Notes under the pieces: model-generated
The model's input: the letters and a program-made list of their open reading frames with translations, nothing else
What the model was told of the DNA's origin: nothing
Database searches by the model: none
Shown here: positions 42,740 through 52,509 of the stretch, in pieces
Position numbering within the stretch: position 1 is the first letter of the stretch
How the letters are laid out: every line of letters starts with the position of its first letter
Made by a program: the position numbers and the translations under genes
NCBI RefSeq assembly: GCF_963677315.1
Contig: NZ_OY781939.1
Location: 2,604,001 to 2,668,000 of the forward strand
DNA: 64,000 nt
Source: an uncultured Sphaerochaeta sp.
GTDB taxonomy: Bacteria; Spirochaetota; Spirochaetia; Sphaerochaetales; Sphaerochaetaceae
Direction: 5' to 3'

Positions 42740-45028
42740 TTATTTGATCAGTCCCGCATCGGTGAATGCACCAAACAGACGTTGGGGGTGAAGCGGAATT
42801 GCATTTACAGCAACTCCGGTTGCATTGAGTACTGCATTACGGATGGCTGGGGCGACGGGAATCGTAGGAGGTTCTCCGAGGCTCTTGTTTCCGTATGGAC
42901 CGGTGGGGTCATAGGTCTCTACAAAGTCAGCATGGAGGTCAGGGGTATCCAGAGCGGTCATCAGCTTGTAGTCAAGCAGATTGTCGTTGTACATCCGGCC
43001 TGTCTTCGGGTCGAACAGATGTCGTTCATACAATCCATAGCCAAGCCCCATACTCATTCCACCATGCACCTGACCCTTTGCAGTCTGGTGATTGAGAATG
43101 GTTCCTGAGTCATGGACATTGATGATATCCAGAACCTTTACCTGACACATCGGGATATCCACCTCTACCTCGACAAAACAGACTCCGAAGGAGTACGTGT
43201 TGTCTGTGCAGTGGTGTGTCTCCTCAGCAGCAATATGCTGTGAGTTTGTCAGGCTGTAGCAGGATTCAATGGCTACATCTGCAACCGAGAGCAAATGCTC
43301 ATCCTTGTTAGTGTGCACAATGTAGTTTTCCTTGATATCCAGATCCCATGGATCACACTTCAGCATAAAACCGGCAAAATCAAGCAGCTTTTTCTTGAAG
43401 GCTTCGGCAGTTTTCTTAACCGCCAACCCAGATACGTAGGACTGTCGGGAGGCATAGGCACCGGTATCGTAGGGAGTGACATCAGTGTCCTGCTTGCTGA
43501 TCATATGAATCTTGTCCATCGTTAGGCCGATGGTTTCAGCGGCCATCATGGCAAAGACAGTATCAGCACCCTGACCGATCTCAGTTGCTCCCATCTGTAC
43601 CTGCAGAGAACCATCCTGGTTGAGCAGCATGCGCACTGCAGAGGTCTCCAAGCTGATCGGATAGACGCCGGTCTTGTAACAGAAGATGGCCATGCCGACT
43701 CCTTTCCTGATCGGACCATCCTGCTTCTCGTACTCCTTGCGCTTCTTTGAGTAGGAGAGGTATTTCTCTCCCTTGTCGATACACTCCTCGAGGCCTGTGG
43801 AATGACAGGTGATGGTGGTAACCGGGTCAACGAAGCCAAGCTTCATCATATTCTGCTTTCGGATCTTGATCGAGTCAAAACCAGTCTTGGCCACGATGTC
43901 ATCCACATGGGCTTCCAATGCAAACCCAATCTGGGGAATACCGTAGGCCCTCATTGCTCCAGCGGTTGGCATGTTGGTGTAGACCGTATAGGCCTCTCCC
44001 TTGATTGCCCCCACCGGATACATCATCCTGAATCCGTTTACTGCATTGGCAACCAGTGCGTGTGCATGGCTCGCATATGCTCCCTGGTTGGAGTAGGCTT
44101 CGATGCTTCTGGCAGCAAATGACCCATCAGGACGAATATAGCTCTCGATGTGGAACTTCATTGCGTGTCTTGTTCTTGTACAGGCAAAGGTCTCTTCCCT
44201 GGTATAGGACAAAATAACCGGTCGGCCACCAACACGAGTGGTCAGGAATGCATTCAAGGGTTCGGTGAGCGCATCCTGCTTATTGCCGAATCCACCACCA
44301 ATATAGGGTTTCACAATCCTAATCTTGCCAAATCCTACTCCCAAGGCCTGGGAACAGACACGACGCACGATATGGGGAATCTGGGTGGAGCTTACCACGA
44401 CAATCTTGCCATCTTCCTCATATGCAAACGAGTTTGCAGGTTCAATATGACAGTGGGTTACGATTGGGGTCTCGTAGTCGCCTACGACTTTGATAAGGCC
44501 CTTTTCCTTAATGGACTCTTCAAAGGAGCCGATCTCATAGGAAGAGTGGACCACTACGTTGTTTGGCTTCTCCTCGTGGATTACCGTTGCCCCTTCCTTC
44601 ATTGCATCTTCAATGGAGAGGATGGGAGCATACTCTTCGTAGGTTACCTTGATCTTTCTCACTGCTTCTTCTGCAGCAATCTCAGTTTCGGCAATAACTG
44701 CTGCAATGTCATCGGCATAGCAGCGAACCCTTGCATTGAGCAACTTACGGTCAGCGATATCCTGGTGTTTGGGTTCGGTCGACCATGGGTGCCCTGCAGT
44801 AGGGAACTGAATGTCGGGAACGTCGAAACAGGTGACAATGTCTACAACCCCTTCAACCTTCCACGCCTGGGAGAGGTCAAACTCCTTTACCCATCCATTT
44901 GCAATGGTACTATGCAGTACTTTTGCATGAAGGGCATGCGGAGAGACCAGATCGGGGGTATATTTTGCTTTTCCCGTCACTTTGTCGTATGCATCGACTC
45001 GGTTCGGGGATTTTCCTATGATATTCAT
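42740..45028 (-). CDS. xdhA: Xanthine dehydrogenase-type molybdopterin-binding subunit
   Basis: ATG 45028 follows AAGGAGG by six bases, giving 762 residues, close to E. coli XdhA (752). Recognised parts: the N-terminal a/b hammerhead region (GKAKYTPDL, DVPDIQFP), the molybdenum-cofactor contacts PYIGGGFGNKQ and GAMRAYGIPQ, GATEIGQGADT, and the C-terminal GEPP glutamate segment SLGEPPTIPVAPAI that supplies the catalytic base. The complex hydroxylates an aromatic N-heterocycle such as hypoxanthine or xanthine. No purine-specific regulator or permease is adjacent, and molybdopterin-insertion genes are not in the window, so substrate is inferred from homology. Confidence 0.92.
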   Translation of the reverse strand: MNIIGKSPNRVDAYDKVTGKAKYTPDLVSPHALHAKVLHSTIANGWVKEFDLSQAWKVEGVVDIVTCFDVPDIQFPTAGHPWSTEPKHQDIADRKLLNARVRCYADDIAAVIAETEIAAEEAVRKIKVTYEEYAPILSIEDAMKEGATVIHEEKPNNVVVHSSYEIGSFEESIKEKGLIKVVGDYETPIVTHCHIEPANSFAYEEDGKIVVVSSTQIPHIVRRVCSQALGVGFGKIRIVKPYIGGGFGNKQDALTEPLNAFLTTRVGGRPVILSYTREETFACTRTRHAMKFHIESYIRPDGSFAARSIEAYSNQGAYASHAHALVANAVNGFRMMYPVGAIKGEAYTVYTNMPTAGAMRAYGIPQIGFALEAHVDDIVAKTGFDSIKIRKQNMMKLGFVDPVTTITCHSTGLEECIDKGEKYLSYSKKRKEYEKQDGPIRKGVGMAIFCYKTGVYPISLETSAVRMLLNQDGSLQVQMGATEIGQGADTVFAMMAAETIGLTMDKIHMISKQDTDVTPYDTGAYASRQSYVSGLAVKKTAEAFKKKLLDFAGFMLKCDPWDLDIKENYIVHTNKDEHLLSVADVAIESCYSLTNSQHIAAEETHHCTDNTYSFGVCFVEVEVDIPMCQVKVLDIINVHDSGTILNHQTAKGQVHGGMSMGLGYGLYERHLFDPKTGRMYNDNLLDYKLMTALDTPDLHADFVETYDPTGPYGNKSLGEPPTIPVAPAIRNAVLNATGVAVNAIPLHPQRLFGAFTDAGLIK

Positions 45029-45158
45029 GGAGTTCCTCCTTGTTTCCTCAACAACCCTGCTTCTGCAAATTCTGGGACTAGGCAGAAACTTCACATTTTT
45101 TCTGTGAAAGATGAGCATAGAAGCTTCCAGAAAGGCAGAGCTTTCTTTTCGTACTTTC

Positions 45159-45186
45159 ATAATACAACAAATTGCAACAAATTCAA
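45159..45186 (-). promoter_or_regulatory. Promoter of the xdh operon
   Basis: On the minus strand TTGAAT (45186-45181), a 16-base spacer and TATTAT (45164-45159). It leaves an untranslated leader of about 125 bases before xdhA, in which only a short hairpin (TTCTGC/GCAGAA arms) was seen. Confidence 0.55.
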
Positions 45187-45355
45187 GGAATTATTCTCAA
45201 TAAGCGAAAAAAAAGCGTATGGATTGATAATGTTGCTATCCATCTAACAGATAACAAATTCTAGGTAGGAATACCTATAATCCTAGGTGCTTTTACCTGC
45301 TATCGCCTTGAATGGTTCCCTTTCATACTGTCCTTGGATAGGAGAGGAAAACAGT

Positions 45356-47983
45356 ATGAAGGTAAAAAGTACCCACTATATAACATGTATCGGACTGATC
45401 TTGTTGCTTCTGACTTCTCTTGCCAGTTGTAAAAAGGATCCCGGTAACAATCCTGGTGAAGAAGAACAAGAGGATGGCACGGTTTTTTCCCTGGCCAGAG
45501 CACCCGATGGAGAGTCTTCATTCAGGGCAGGTGAATATGAGGCTTCAGAGGATAAAAGCATAACCTCCCGTTGGCTTGCAGCAAGTCAGACCGACAGTGG
45601 GTTTACGTCCATCACCCCAGACAGCCTCAAGGTTGCTTATCGCTACATTGCATTGATTCCTGACGCTACCGTACAGAAGATTGGGGTAAAGGGTATCTAT
45701 GGTAGAGGGCGGTTTGATGCCATGAATGCATGGGATGGAACAGCCCTGACTGCATATAAAGACAATACCATGACCAAGCTTCCCGGGTTCAACACCTCCC
45801 ACTATCCTGATGTTCCGCCAACAGAGGATGATATGCTTGAGTTCTCTGTCTATGTGGATGATGACACCCCTGTAACAAAGCAGGAAGTAAAGGAAGGCTC
45901 CTTTGTCATCTTTGATGGTTCGAACAATACCCCCGGAGAGGTAACTGATGATACCTTGGCTGTATTTGACCTAAAAGATACTTCCTTCAAGGTGGATGTT
46001 GAGGACCTGCCCCCAGAAGATGTGGTTTTTACCGGTATAGCGTATGAGCTTGTCTATTATGAGGCAGAGCTCTCCGGCTTTGGGGCTGTACGACTGTATT
46101 ACAATGACTATGGGCAATGCAAGGCAGGGGACTTCATGGTGAACAAAGCAGGTGATTCTCCTGATAAGGGCTGGCAATGGGCATACCTGAAGCATGGTGA
46201 TGGCCCAGACTCCTGGGACGGGTCAGCTGTCCCTGAGGTGAGTGATGGGGGGTATGATGACTATGATACCGATACGGTAGAGGAGCCTAACCCACAGGTG
46301 GAATATAAAGGATACTTTCCAATCTTAGGGATAGGTGAAGCAGCAAAGACCCATAGTTCTGGACTCATTCCAACCTTTGTCAATCTCGAGAGTACAGGGG
46401 ATGCATGGCCCGATGTAACAGACCCAGATCCAAAAGACCCATTTCTCTTGAACGCAGACAAGCATCCAGACCCATCAGGCGCCTGCATCTACTGGTCGGT
46501 AAGTCAAGGGATGTTCAATCAACCTGTTGGGGAGAGCCAGCCGGTTCCCTACGACCATCCCCATATTGAGGAGGTCACCAATCCCGGAGGGTTTGGTACG
46601 TATAATGAAGCCAATCCAATCTTGAATGCTCCCATCAAGAGTGGGGGGACGATCAGGAGCAATCGAGATGCAAGTATCATCTACTACGAGGAGGACGATC
46701 ATCTAGGTGTTTCTGACATGTCTAGCGTCCTCTATAGTGATACCAGACGTGAAAGTGCTACCATTATTGACCGAACAACCATGCGGAACACGTTTGGGGT
46801 GTATGCTTATGATTCCGGTCTTGTCAGTAACATCTACAGCGATGCTCCCATGGTGGAGAGGTGGAATGGTAGTGGATACACCACCTATTTCCCGACCTTG
46901 CTTGATCTAAGTATGGGGAGAATTTGCGTGGTGGCAAGTAGGAGAAGTGCCGATCCCACAGGCTTAAGCCAACAAGGGTATGTCTATGATCCTCCTCCAT
47001 CCAATACTCCTGATGCGCTGGAGATGTCCATTGTAGAGGTAGCAATCACGCTGCAGATTAATGTTGCCTTCGGATATGGGGAAGATTGTGGGGGAAGAAG
47101 CTGGGGAGGTGGTGCAACTATAGGTACCACTGACTTTGAAAAACGCTTCCTCAGTTTCGCTCCAAAACTTGGATCGACTGAGTATGGTGGGTGGGGGACC
47201 GATCCCAATGGTCCTGTCCCTTCCCAACGAGGGTTTTATGGGAGCCGATCAGACGAACATGGATTGGAGAGTGACCTCTCATTCAGGCAGAATCACTTTG
47301 CCATCGATGTAGACAATATCCCCTACCGGGATGTATACGCTCTGCCTCCTATTCTTGATAATCCATCGCCGGACGAAGGCCCCTTTAGTAATGAGATTCA
47401 TGTAAGCATCTCATGGAATGGTGATGGGGTGAGTGTCTACTACACCACAGACGGTAGTGATCCAACCAACAGTTCAACACGGTATACTGATGCAATTCCT
47501 GTTTCTTCCAATACCATCATCAAGGCGATCGCGTACCAGACGGGGAAGCAATTCCCCTCCATGATTGTGGAAGCGTTCTACGAGGTAAGTGGTGCGCAGA
47601 GGTGCTCTGTCCCGGTGGAAGTTCAAGCAGTCCCTGTGGCGGCTGCAGGGAAGCCAGCCTTTGTATTACTGTTCAAGGACCAGGAGCTCGACCTTGCTAG
47701 AAGTTTTTCTCCTGTTTCCTGCACCCAGGTGAATGTAGACCAGAACAAGGTCTCTGCAAGTCTGAAAGAGGTACTGGCAGGGACCTATTATCTGCTTGTG
47801 GTTGTTGACATGGACCGCTCGGATAGTCTCACTGAAGGGGACCTCGTCTATCCGTCCACAGTTGCAAATCAGGTGGTGAGCTTGCACAGCGTACAAGTCC
47901 CCTCTGCAGCTGTAGTTTCCCTTTCAGGTGCTTCCTACACGGTTCCTGCCAGAACATTGGAGCGGAGTCTAGCTGCAGATTAG
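45356..47983 (+). CDS. Large secreted lipoprotein with CHB_HEX-type domain
   Basis: ATG 45356 follows GAGAGGAAA, and the 875-residue product has a clear lipoprotein signal (CIGLILLLLTSLASC, cysteine near residue 25). The mature protein starts with a low-complexity acidic linker (GEEEQEDGT). Most of it is unrecognised and beta-rich, with repeated Asp/Gly/Tyr patches. Around residues 705-770 is a chitobiase-like C-terminal module (VYYTTDGSDPTNSSTRY) of the same type as in the lipoprotein at 11812. A hydrophobic C-terminal domain with DMDRSDSLTEGDLVYP follows. It is probably surface attached; function unknown. The gene stands alone upstream of a hybrid kinase gene. Confidence 0.8.
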   Translation: MKVKSTHYITCIGLILLLLTSLASCKKDPGNNPGEEEQEDGTVFSLARAPDGESSFRAGEYEASEDKSITSRWLAASQTDSGFTSITPDSLKVAYRYIALIPDATVQKIGVKGIYGRGRFDAMNAWDGTALTAYKDNTMTKLPGFNTSHYPDVPPTEDDMLEFSVYVDDDTPVTKQEVKEGSFVIFDGSNNTPGEVTDDTLAVFDLKDTSFKVDVEDLPPEDVVFTGIAYELVYYEAELSGFGAVRLYYNDYGQCKAGDFMVNKAGDSPDKGWQWAYLKHGDGPDSWDGSAVPEVSDGGYDDYDTDTVEEPNPQVEYKGYFPILGIGEAAKTHSSGLIPTFVNLESTGDAWPDVTDPDPKDPFLLNADKHPDPSGACIYWSVSQGMFNQPVGESQPVPYDHPHIEEVTNPGGFGTYNEANPILNAPIKSGGTIRSNRDASIIYYEEDDHLGVSDMSSVLYSDTRRESATIIDRTTMRNTFGVYAYDSGLVSNIYSDAPMVERWNGSGYTTYFPTLLDLSMGRICVVASRRSADPTGLSQQGYVYDPPPSNTPDALEMSIVEVAITLQINVAFGYGEDCGGRSWGGGATIGTTDFEKRFLSFAPKLGSTEYGGWGTDPNGPVPSQRGFYGSRSDEHGLESDLSFRQNHFAIDVDNIPYRDVYALPPILDNPSPDEGPFSNEIHVSISWNGDGVSVYYTTDGSDPTNSSTRYTDAIPVSSNTIIKAIAYQTGKQFPSMIVEAFYEVSGAQRCSVPVEVQAVPVAAAGKPAFVLLFKDQELDLARSFSPVSCTQVNVDQNKVSASLKEVLAGTYYLLVVVDMDRSDSLTEGDLVYPSTVANQVVSLHSVQVPSAAVVSLSGASYTVPARTLERSLAAD

Positions 47984-48002
47984 TGACAACAACACTGCTC
48001 CG

Positions 48003-48030
48003 GTACGCCTTTCTGAAAAGAGAGGCGTAC
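48003..48030 (+). terminator. Stem-loop after the large lipoprotein gene
   Basis: GTACGCCT (48003-48010) and AGGCGTAC (48023-48030) form a perfect 8-bp stem 20 bases after the stop codon. The following TCTCTTGC is only weakly T-rich, so termination may be partial. Confidence 0.45.
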
Positions 48031-48106
48031 TCTCTTGCATCCAACCCTTTACCGCACTGATTCCTACCGGTTACAATACAGTAACTTGTGTGAGTAGGAG
48101 GGTGGG

Positions 48107-50368
48107 ATGAGAAAAGACCTCCCGATCAAACGCTCTCTGGCCGGAACAATGCTTTTTCTGCTTGTCCCCGCCATCTGCAATGCTGCTCCCTTGATCCAAC
48201 CCAAATATAGCGAATCCATGGCATTGCCCTTTGTTATAGGGCTTGTAGCACTCGGGGTATTGTTCGGACTTCTCTGGTACAATATCTTTCTTGCCCTCTC
48301 GACCAGGGAGAAGATGTTCTTCTATTTCTCCCTCATCATGGTCCTTCTTACCATCCTCCAAACCTTTTCCACCTATGACCGATTCTTCTTCTTTCTCACC
48401 TATAACCGAGTGACAATAATTACCCATTTGCTGTTCATGACCTTCCTGCTCTTCTTCGAGGAGTTGTTTTCCATCAGGGACCACGATAAGAGGCTGTCCT
48501 CATTCAATCGGGTCAATATCGTAGTCATTGGTGGGTATGTGGTGCTTTTCCTGCTTTTGAAAATCTTGTTTCCTACGGCCGAACGGTTGCACACTACGCT
48601 CAATTTCATCCGGGAACTTTTTGTTTTCTATACCAATGCACTCTTCCTCTACACCATCATCAGGGCAATGGTATGGATGAAGAGGGAGGCAATCTTGCTC
48701 CTGGTTGCATTCATTCCTCCTGCTTTTACCACCAGTGTCAATGCTTTGAATATTTTCCCTTTCATGCAAGGGCATGAGCAGTTTACGACCTTCTTGATGC
48801 AGTACAACCAACCCATCGGACTCTCCCTGCAGGCGATACTCTTCTCCTTAGCCGTGGGGAACCGGTACAACCGGATCAAGATGGAGAGGCAAGAAGCGTC
48901 TCGTACGCAGGAGCTTCTCTTCCAGCGTACCCGTTTTTTCTTGAACATGAGCCATGAGACCCGTACTCCCCTGACGGTTATCCTTGGTCTTGTTAGACAG
49001 CTGAAACAAGAAAATGCGGCGCTCACAATCAAACAAGCTGAGTCAATGCTCTCTGCAATAGAACGTAATAGCCTGATCCTCTTGAGACAGGTGAATCATA
49101 TGCTTCGCTTGGAACGGAGAAGGGATATTAAGGTAGAGACCGCTCTTCCGCTTGTTCCCCTGACAAGTCTTCTCATCAATGCATTCCTGCCCATTGCCCA
49201 AGAGAAGAACATTGCCTTGGAGTTTGATGCAAGTTTGATACCTCCAAAGCTCGGTCTCATGGTAAGACAGGAAGACTATGAATCGATGGTGATGAACCTC
49301 CTTTCCAATGCAATCAAATACTCAGGGGGAGGGGGCTGTGTGGTAGTCTCTCTCCAGCAGGTAGACTCACACGAGCTTCTGCTCGCCGTCTCTGATACTG
49401 GAATCGGTATAGCACCAGAAGACCAGGAAAGGATTTTTGAACAGTTTGAGGTGGTGGAGGACGCATCTTCTTCCATGCAGACGGGACTTGGATTGCCTCT
49501 GGTTAAGCATATTCTTGAGGAGTATGGAGGAGCCATTGAGTTGGAGAGCAGGCTAGGAGAAGGGAGTGTATTTATCCTTCGCTTCCCCTCCTTACTGTTG
49601 CATCAAACTGAGACAACAGTCTCTGAGAGTGAGCTGGAACATCTGTATCTTTCTGAGTTCAGGCATCTGGAGATGGAGTGCCCAGAGACTCCCTCCGATA
49701 GCCCCACTATCCTCGTCGTGGAAGATAATGATGACCTGCGATGGTACATTCAATCCATTCTTCAGAAGAAGTATCGGGTTTTATCAGCCTCTTCAGCCGA
49801 TCGAGCACTTCAGTTGCTCGAAAAGGAGGATGTGGCTCTGATCATCAGCGATGTCATGATGCCCCAAATGGATGGACATGCATTCCTCAAGGAAGTGAGG
49901 ATGCGCTTTGTCGATACTCCAATCCCCCTGATCTTTCTCACTGCCCGGGATTCGATGGAAGAGAAGATTGACAGCTTGGCAGAGGGGGCAATCAGGTACC
50001 TGACCAAGCCGTTCAGGAGCGAGGTATTGCTTGCAATCATCGAATCGATACTCTCCCATGACCAGGCACTGATCGGCTCACGAATACAACAGTTCAGGGA
50101 GGGGCTGAATGTCCTCTTGGATGTAATGGAACACCCCTCCCATGGACAAAAGAGACCGTACATGGATGAGCTGGTGGCGGCTTGCAACCTCTCTGAGCGT
50201 GAGAAGCAGGTACTGCATCTGATCAGTGAGGGGAAGAGCGACAAGGAAATAGGGTTGGAACTCAGTCTTTCAGTGAAGACAGTGGCAAATCATAATCGCA
50301 ATATCTACGCAAAGTGCAAGGTTAGTGGACGATACGAGTTGCTTGCCAAGTTGTATGGCGATCTATAG
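48107..50368 (+). CDS. Hybrid sensor kinase with receiver and LuxR-type DNA-binding domain in one chain
   Basis: The 753-residue protein starts with a signal-anchor and six or seven further helices (about 35-250), similar to 7TM sensor modules, without a large periplasmic domain. The kinase follows: phosphoacceptor in NMSHETRTPLTVILG (about 285), N box MNLLSNAIKYSGG, G1 VSDTGIGIAPED and G2 TGLGLPLVKH. A receiver domain (about 530-650) has ILVVEDNDDLR, phosphoacceptor in ISDVMMPQMDG and YLTKPFR. A C-terminal LuxR HTH (about 690-753) has LSEREKQVLHLISEGKSDKEIG. Sensor and regulator are thus one membrane-bound chain able to reach DNA directly. Target genes are unknown. Confidence 0.92.
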   Translation: MRKDLPIKRSLAGTMLFLLVPAICNAAPLIQPKYSESMALPFVIGLVALGVLFGLLWYNIFLALSTREKMFFYFSLIMVLLTILQTFSTYDRFFFFLTYNRVTIITHLLFMTFLLFFEELFSIRDHDKRLSSFNRVNIVVIGGYVVLFLLLKILFPTAERLHTTLNFIRELFVFYTNALFLYTIIRAMVWMKREAILLLVAFIPPAFTTSVNALNIFPFMQGHEQFTTFLMQYNQPIGLSLQAILFSLAVGNRYNRIKMERQEASRTQELLFQRTRFFLNMSHETRTPLTVILGLVRQLKQENAALTIKQAESMLSAIERNSLILLRQVNHMLRLERRRDIKVETALPLVPLTSLLINAFLPIAQEKNIALEFDASLIPPKLGLMVRQEDYESMVMNLLSNAIKYSGGGGCVVVSLQQVDSHELLLAVSDTGIGIAPEDQERIFEQFEVVEDASSSMQTGLGLPLVKHILEEYGGAIELESRLGEGSVFILRFPSLLLHQTETTVSESELEHLYLSEFRHLEMECPETPSDSPTILVVEDNDDLRWYIQSILQKKYRVLSASSADRALQLLEKEDVALIISDVMMPQMDGHAFLKEVRMRFVDTPIPLIFLTARDSMEEKIDSLAEGAIRYLTKPFRSEVLLAIIESILSHDQALIGSRIQQFREGLNVLLDVMEHPSHGQKRPYMDELVAACNLSEREKQVLHLISEGKSDKEIGLELSLSVKTVANHNRNIYAKCKVSGRYELLAKLYGDL

Positions 50369-50409
50369 AACGCTTCCCTTTTTCAGGGCTTTCTGTAACT
50401 ATTGGAACC

Positions 50410-51204
50410 ATGATTGAGACCTTTGTGAATGCATTCTTTTCCCGTGAGGAAGTCGAAGCTGTTGTCCTCTCTGGTTCCCGTACCGGGTTGGTCAGTGATG
50501 GGCTCTCCGACTATGATGTGTATATCTATGGAGAGAGGCCGGTCCCCCGCTCTTTCCGTGAAACGATGGCAAAAGAATATGCCCAAGAAGCTGAGGTTGG
50601 AAATGATTTCTTCGGGGAGGGTGATGAGCTATTCCTTCAAGATGGGACACCTGTTGACCTGATGTATCGTTCTCTCTCCTGGGCAGAAGGGGAAACTGAG
50701 CGCCTCTGGTTCCACCATCAGGCCAGCGTAGGATACTCAACTGCATTCATCCATAACCTGAAGACTTCCAAAATTCTCTATGACCCAAAGGGTAGGTTCA
50801 GCGCATTACAGAAGCAACTTGATACACCCTATCCAGAGGGGCTTAGGGATGCAATCATAGAGAAAAATTATCCACTACTGAGAAACAAGCTCACAGCAAG
50901 CTACTACGAGCAGATTGAGAAAGCAATAAAGCGAGATGATGCGGTAAGTCAGGTCCATCGAACAGCCGCTCTCTTGGCGAGCTATTTCGATGTACTCTTT
51001 GCCTACAACCGACAAACCCATCCAGGGGAGAAGCAGTTGGCCTCTTGGGCTAAGCAAACCTGTAAAATCCTCCCGCTTCATTTTGAGAAAGACCTCTCAC
51101 TGGTAACAGAGGGGATTGGAAAGAAAGAGATTCTCGATTCCTTGACGAGATTGCTGGACCATCTGGATGAGATGCTGGGTACTACAAGTCAAAAGCGTGT
51201 TTAG
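50410..51204 (+). CDS. Nucleotidyltransferase-fold protein (DUF4037-like)
   Basis: The 264-residue protein starts with a minimal nucleotidyltransferase domain: VVLSGSRTGLVSDGLSDYDVYIY gives the GS motif and the DXD metal site (positions about 21-41), and a third acidic residue sits in GTPVDLMY. The remaining two thirds are helical, with HRTAALLASYFDVLFAYNR resembling the helical domain of kanamycin-nucleotidyltransferase or DUF4037 proteins. It may transfer a nucleotide to a small molecule or antibiotic; the acceptor is unknown. It follows the hybrid kinase by 41 bp and may be cotranscribed. Confidence 0.75.
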   Translation: MIETFVNAFFSREEVEAVVLSGSRTGLVSDGLSDYDVYIYGERPVPRSFRETMAKEYAQEAEVGNDFFGEGDELFLQDGTPVDLMYRSLSWAEGETERLWFHHQASVGYSTAFIHNLKTSKILYDPKGRFSALQKQLDTPYPEGLRDAIIEKNYPLLRNKLTASYYEQIEKAIKRDDAVSQVHRTAALLASYFDVLFAYNRQTHPGEKQLASWAKQTCKILPLHFEKDLSLVTEGIGKKEILDSLTRLLDHLDEMLGTTSQKRV

Positions 51205-51370
51205 GATTATCATAGAGAAGCTTTTTGCTCAGCATCTTTGCCTGGTCCATGTCGATGCGCTGTGCTTCAATGAGTCGGGAGAGGCATGCTGAAATATTGT
51301 CCTTTGCCATTCTTACATGCCCAGCAACCAAATCAATTACCTTGCTGTCTCCACCGATGGCCCTCTTCAC
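51182..51370 (-). CDS. Small hypothetical protein or gene remnant
   Basis: A 62-codon frame with GTG start, overlapping the end of the nucleotidyltransferase gene by 23 bases on the other strand. The open frame continues upstream to about 51427 without a start codon (RLFTNSSSRQTSVKRAIGGD). The sequence (IDLVAGHVRMAKDNISACLS, RIDMDQAKMLSKKLL) is helical and plausible as protein but not recognised. It could be the 3' end of a lost gene. Low confidence. Confidence 0.3.
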   Translation of the reverse strand: MKRAIGGDSKVIDLVAGHVRMAKDNISACLSRLIEAQRIDMDQAKMLSKKLLYDNPKHAFDL

Positions 51371-51437
51371 AGAGGTTTGCCTACTTGAATTAGTAAATAA
51401 CCGAATATTAGGTCTTAATATGTAACGGTTATGCTAA

Positions 51438-52238
51438 TCAGGTGTCGCTAGCATGTAAGGGTATTGGGTTACTGCTCACTAGACTGTTGAGAAAGTTTTC
51501 ATTCCCACTTTGAAAGGACCTGATATTTGAATGTATTGATTCAGGCGCAGCCTTGTAATCGGAAAATTTGAAAATTTCAGGTAACTTGATCACCAGCTTT
51601 GCTGTTTCTTCAACAACTCTCGAAAGGTGTTGTGATTCAATCCGCATGAAATCATCGCGGTTTTTCTTTTCAGCAGCATCGACCAATGCAGTGTGGTTCA
51701 TCACTATTGCGTTACGGGTTCCTGTGATTTTTAATGCTGAAAGCAAACGTATTCTATGATCGTTAGGAGAATTGGTCAGGATGATTTCCCAACAGTCCTG
51801 CATTCCTATTGCCTCAAATATTACCCGATGGAATAGATCATCATATTTTACGAAATCAACATAGGAGCCAGTTTCCCAAGCTGAAACCTGTTTTTCAATC
51901 AGATCTCTCATCTTGTCTATATGCTCAGGGGAATTGTTTAGGGCAAATTCAGAAGAGGCAGCTTTCTCCAAGCTGGTTCTGAGAAAACGTTCTGTCGTTA
52001 CCTTTGCTAAATCGATCAGCGATACCCTCGATCCACTTTTTGGGAAGGTTTCTATTAGGTTGTCGTTGGCAAGCCTCAGTAAGGCATCTCGAATAGGAGA
52101 ACGACTCATCCCCAATTCCTCGGCAAGCGATGCAGTACTCAACCCTCTGCCAGGTTTATAGGCGAGTCCCAAGATTCTTGATTTTATGAGCTCGTAGGCC
52201 TTTTCTGAAGCGGTCAAACTTTGATCTTGGTTGTTCAT
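51438..52238 (-). CDS. GntR-family regulator (FadR/FCD subfamily)
   Basis: The 266-residue protein has an N-terminal winged helix of the GntR type (YELIKSRILGLAYKPGRGLS, then AEELGMSRSPIRDALLRL, residues about 14-80) and a C-terminal all-helical FCD ligand-binding domain (about 90-230) with metal-ligand-like residues in KYDDLFHRVIFEAI, NDHRIRLL and MNHTALVDAAEK. FCD regulators usually respond to sugar acids or short organic acids and control divergently transcribed catabolic genes. AAGGA lies before the ATG. It is divergent to the TRAP operon starting at 53008, with the IS remnant and an AT-rich region between, and is the likely regulator. Confidence 0.92.
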   Translation of the reverse strand: MNNQDQSLTASEKAYELIKSRILGLAYKPGRGLSTASLAEELGMSRSPIRDALLRLANDNLIETFPKSGSRVSLIDLAKVTTERFLRTSLEKAASSEFALNNSPEHIDKMRDLIEKQVSAWETGSYVDFVKYDDLFHRVIFEAIGMQDCWEIILTNSPNDHRIRLLSALKITGTRNAIVMNHTALVDAAEKKNRDDFMRIESQHLSRVVEETAKLVIKLPEIFKFSDYKAAPESIHSNIRSFQSGNENFLNSLVSSNPIPLHASDT

Positions 52239-52278
52239 CTGGTATTCCTTTATATGACAATGGAGCTAAGGCTTCCGT

Positions 52279-52506
52279 CTAGACAGGTTTAACAAAAAAT
52301 AACGAATATTCCTGTGCTTCTTGATTATTGATTTCCTTTATTATGGAAATATCCTGTTTCATACACTTCATCTCGTCTCGTGTTAGGTAGTCCACTTCCA
52401 TCCATTCTTTTCCGGATATCAAAGCCTTGCGGCTATAGAAGTCCATTACTGCAGTGAAGTAGGTCTCTCCACTCGGAAGTTTGGTGTAAGTATTATTGCT
52501 ACTCCA
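52279..52506 (-). pseudogene. Transposase (rve/IS3-type integrase) fragment
   Basis: A 75-codon open frame between two stop codons contains YTKLPSGETYFTAVMDFYSR, the region around a catalytic aspartate of IS3-type DDE transposases (usual form YL.VVMDLYSRK.VGW). The second half (LISGKEWMEVDYLTRDEM) no longer follows the family, and no ends or start remain. It is an old remnant in the GntR-TRAP intergenic space. Confidence 0.5.
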
Positions 52507-52509
52507 CTA

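Noticed and set aside
45029..45160. Riboswitch in the xdh leader
   Set aside because: The ~125-base leader has only one short hairpin and lacks the conserved purine or molybdenum-cofactor riboswitch cores I could look for.
44150..45247. 365-codon rightward open frame opposite xdhA
   Set aside because: Antisense shadow of a confidently identified molybdenum hydroxylase gene; cysteine-rich, no domain, no start signal.
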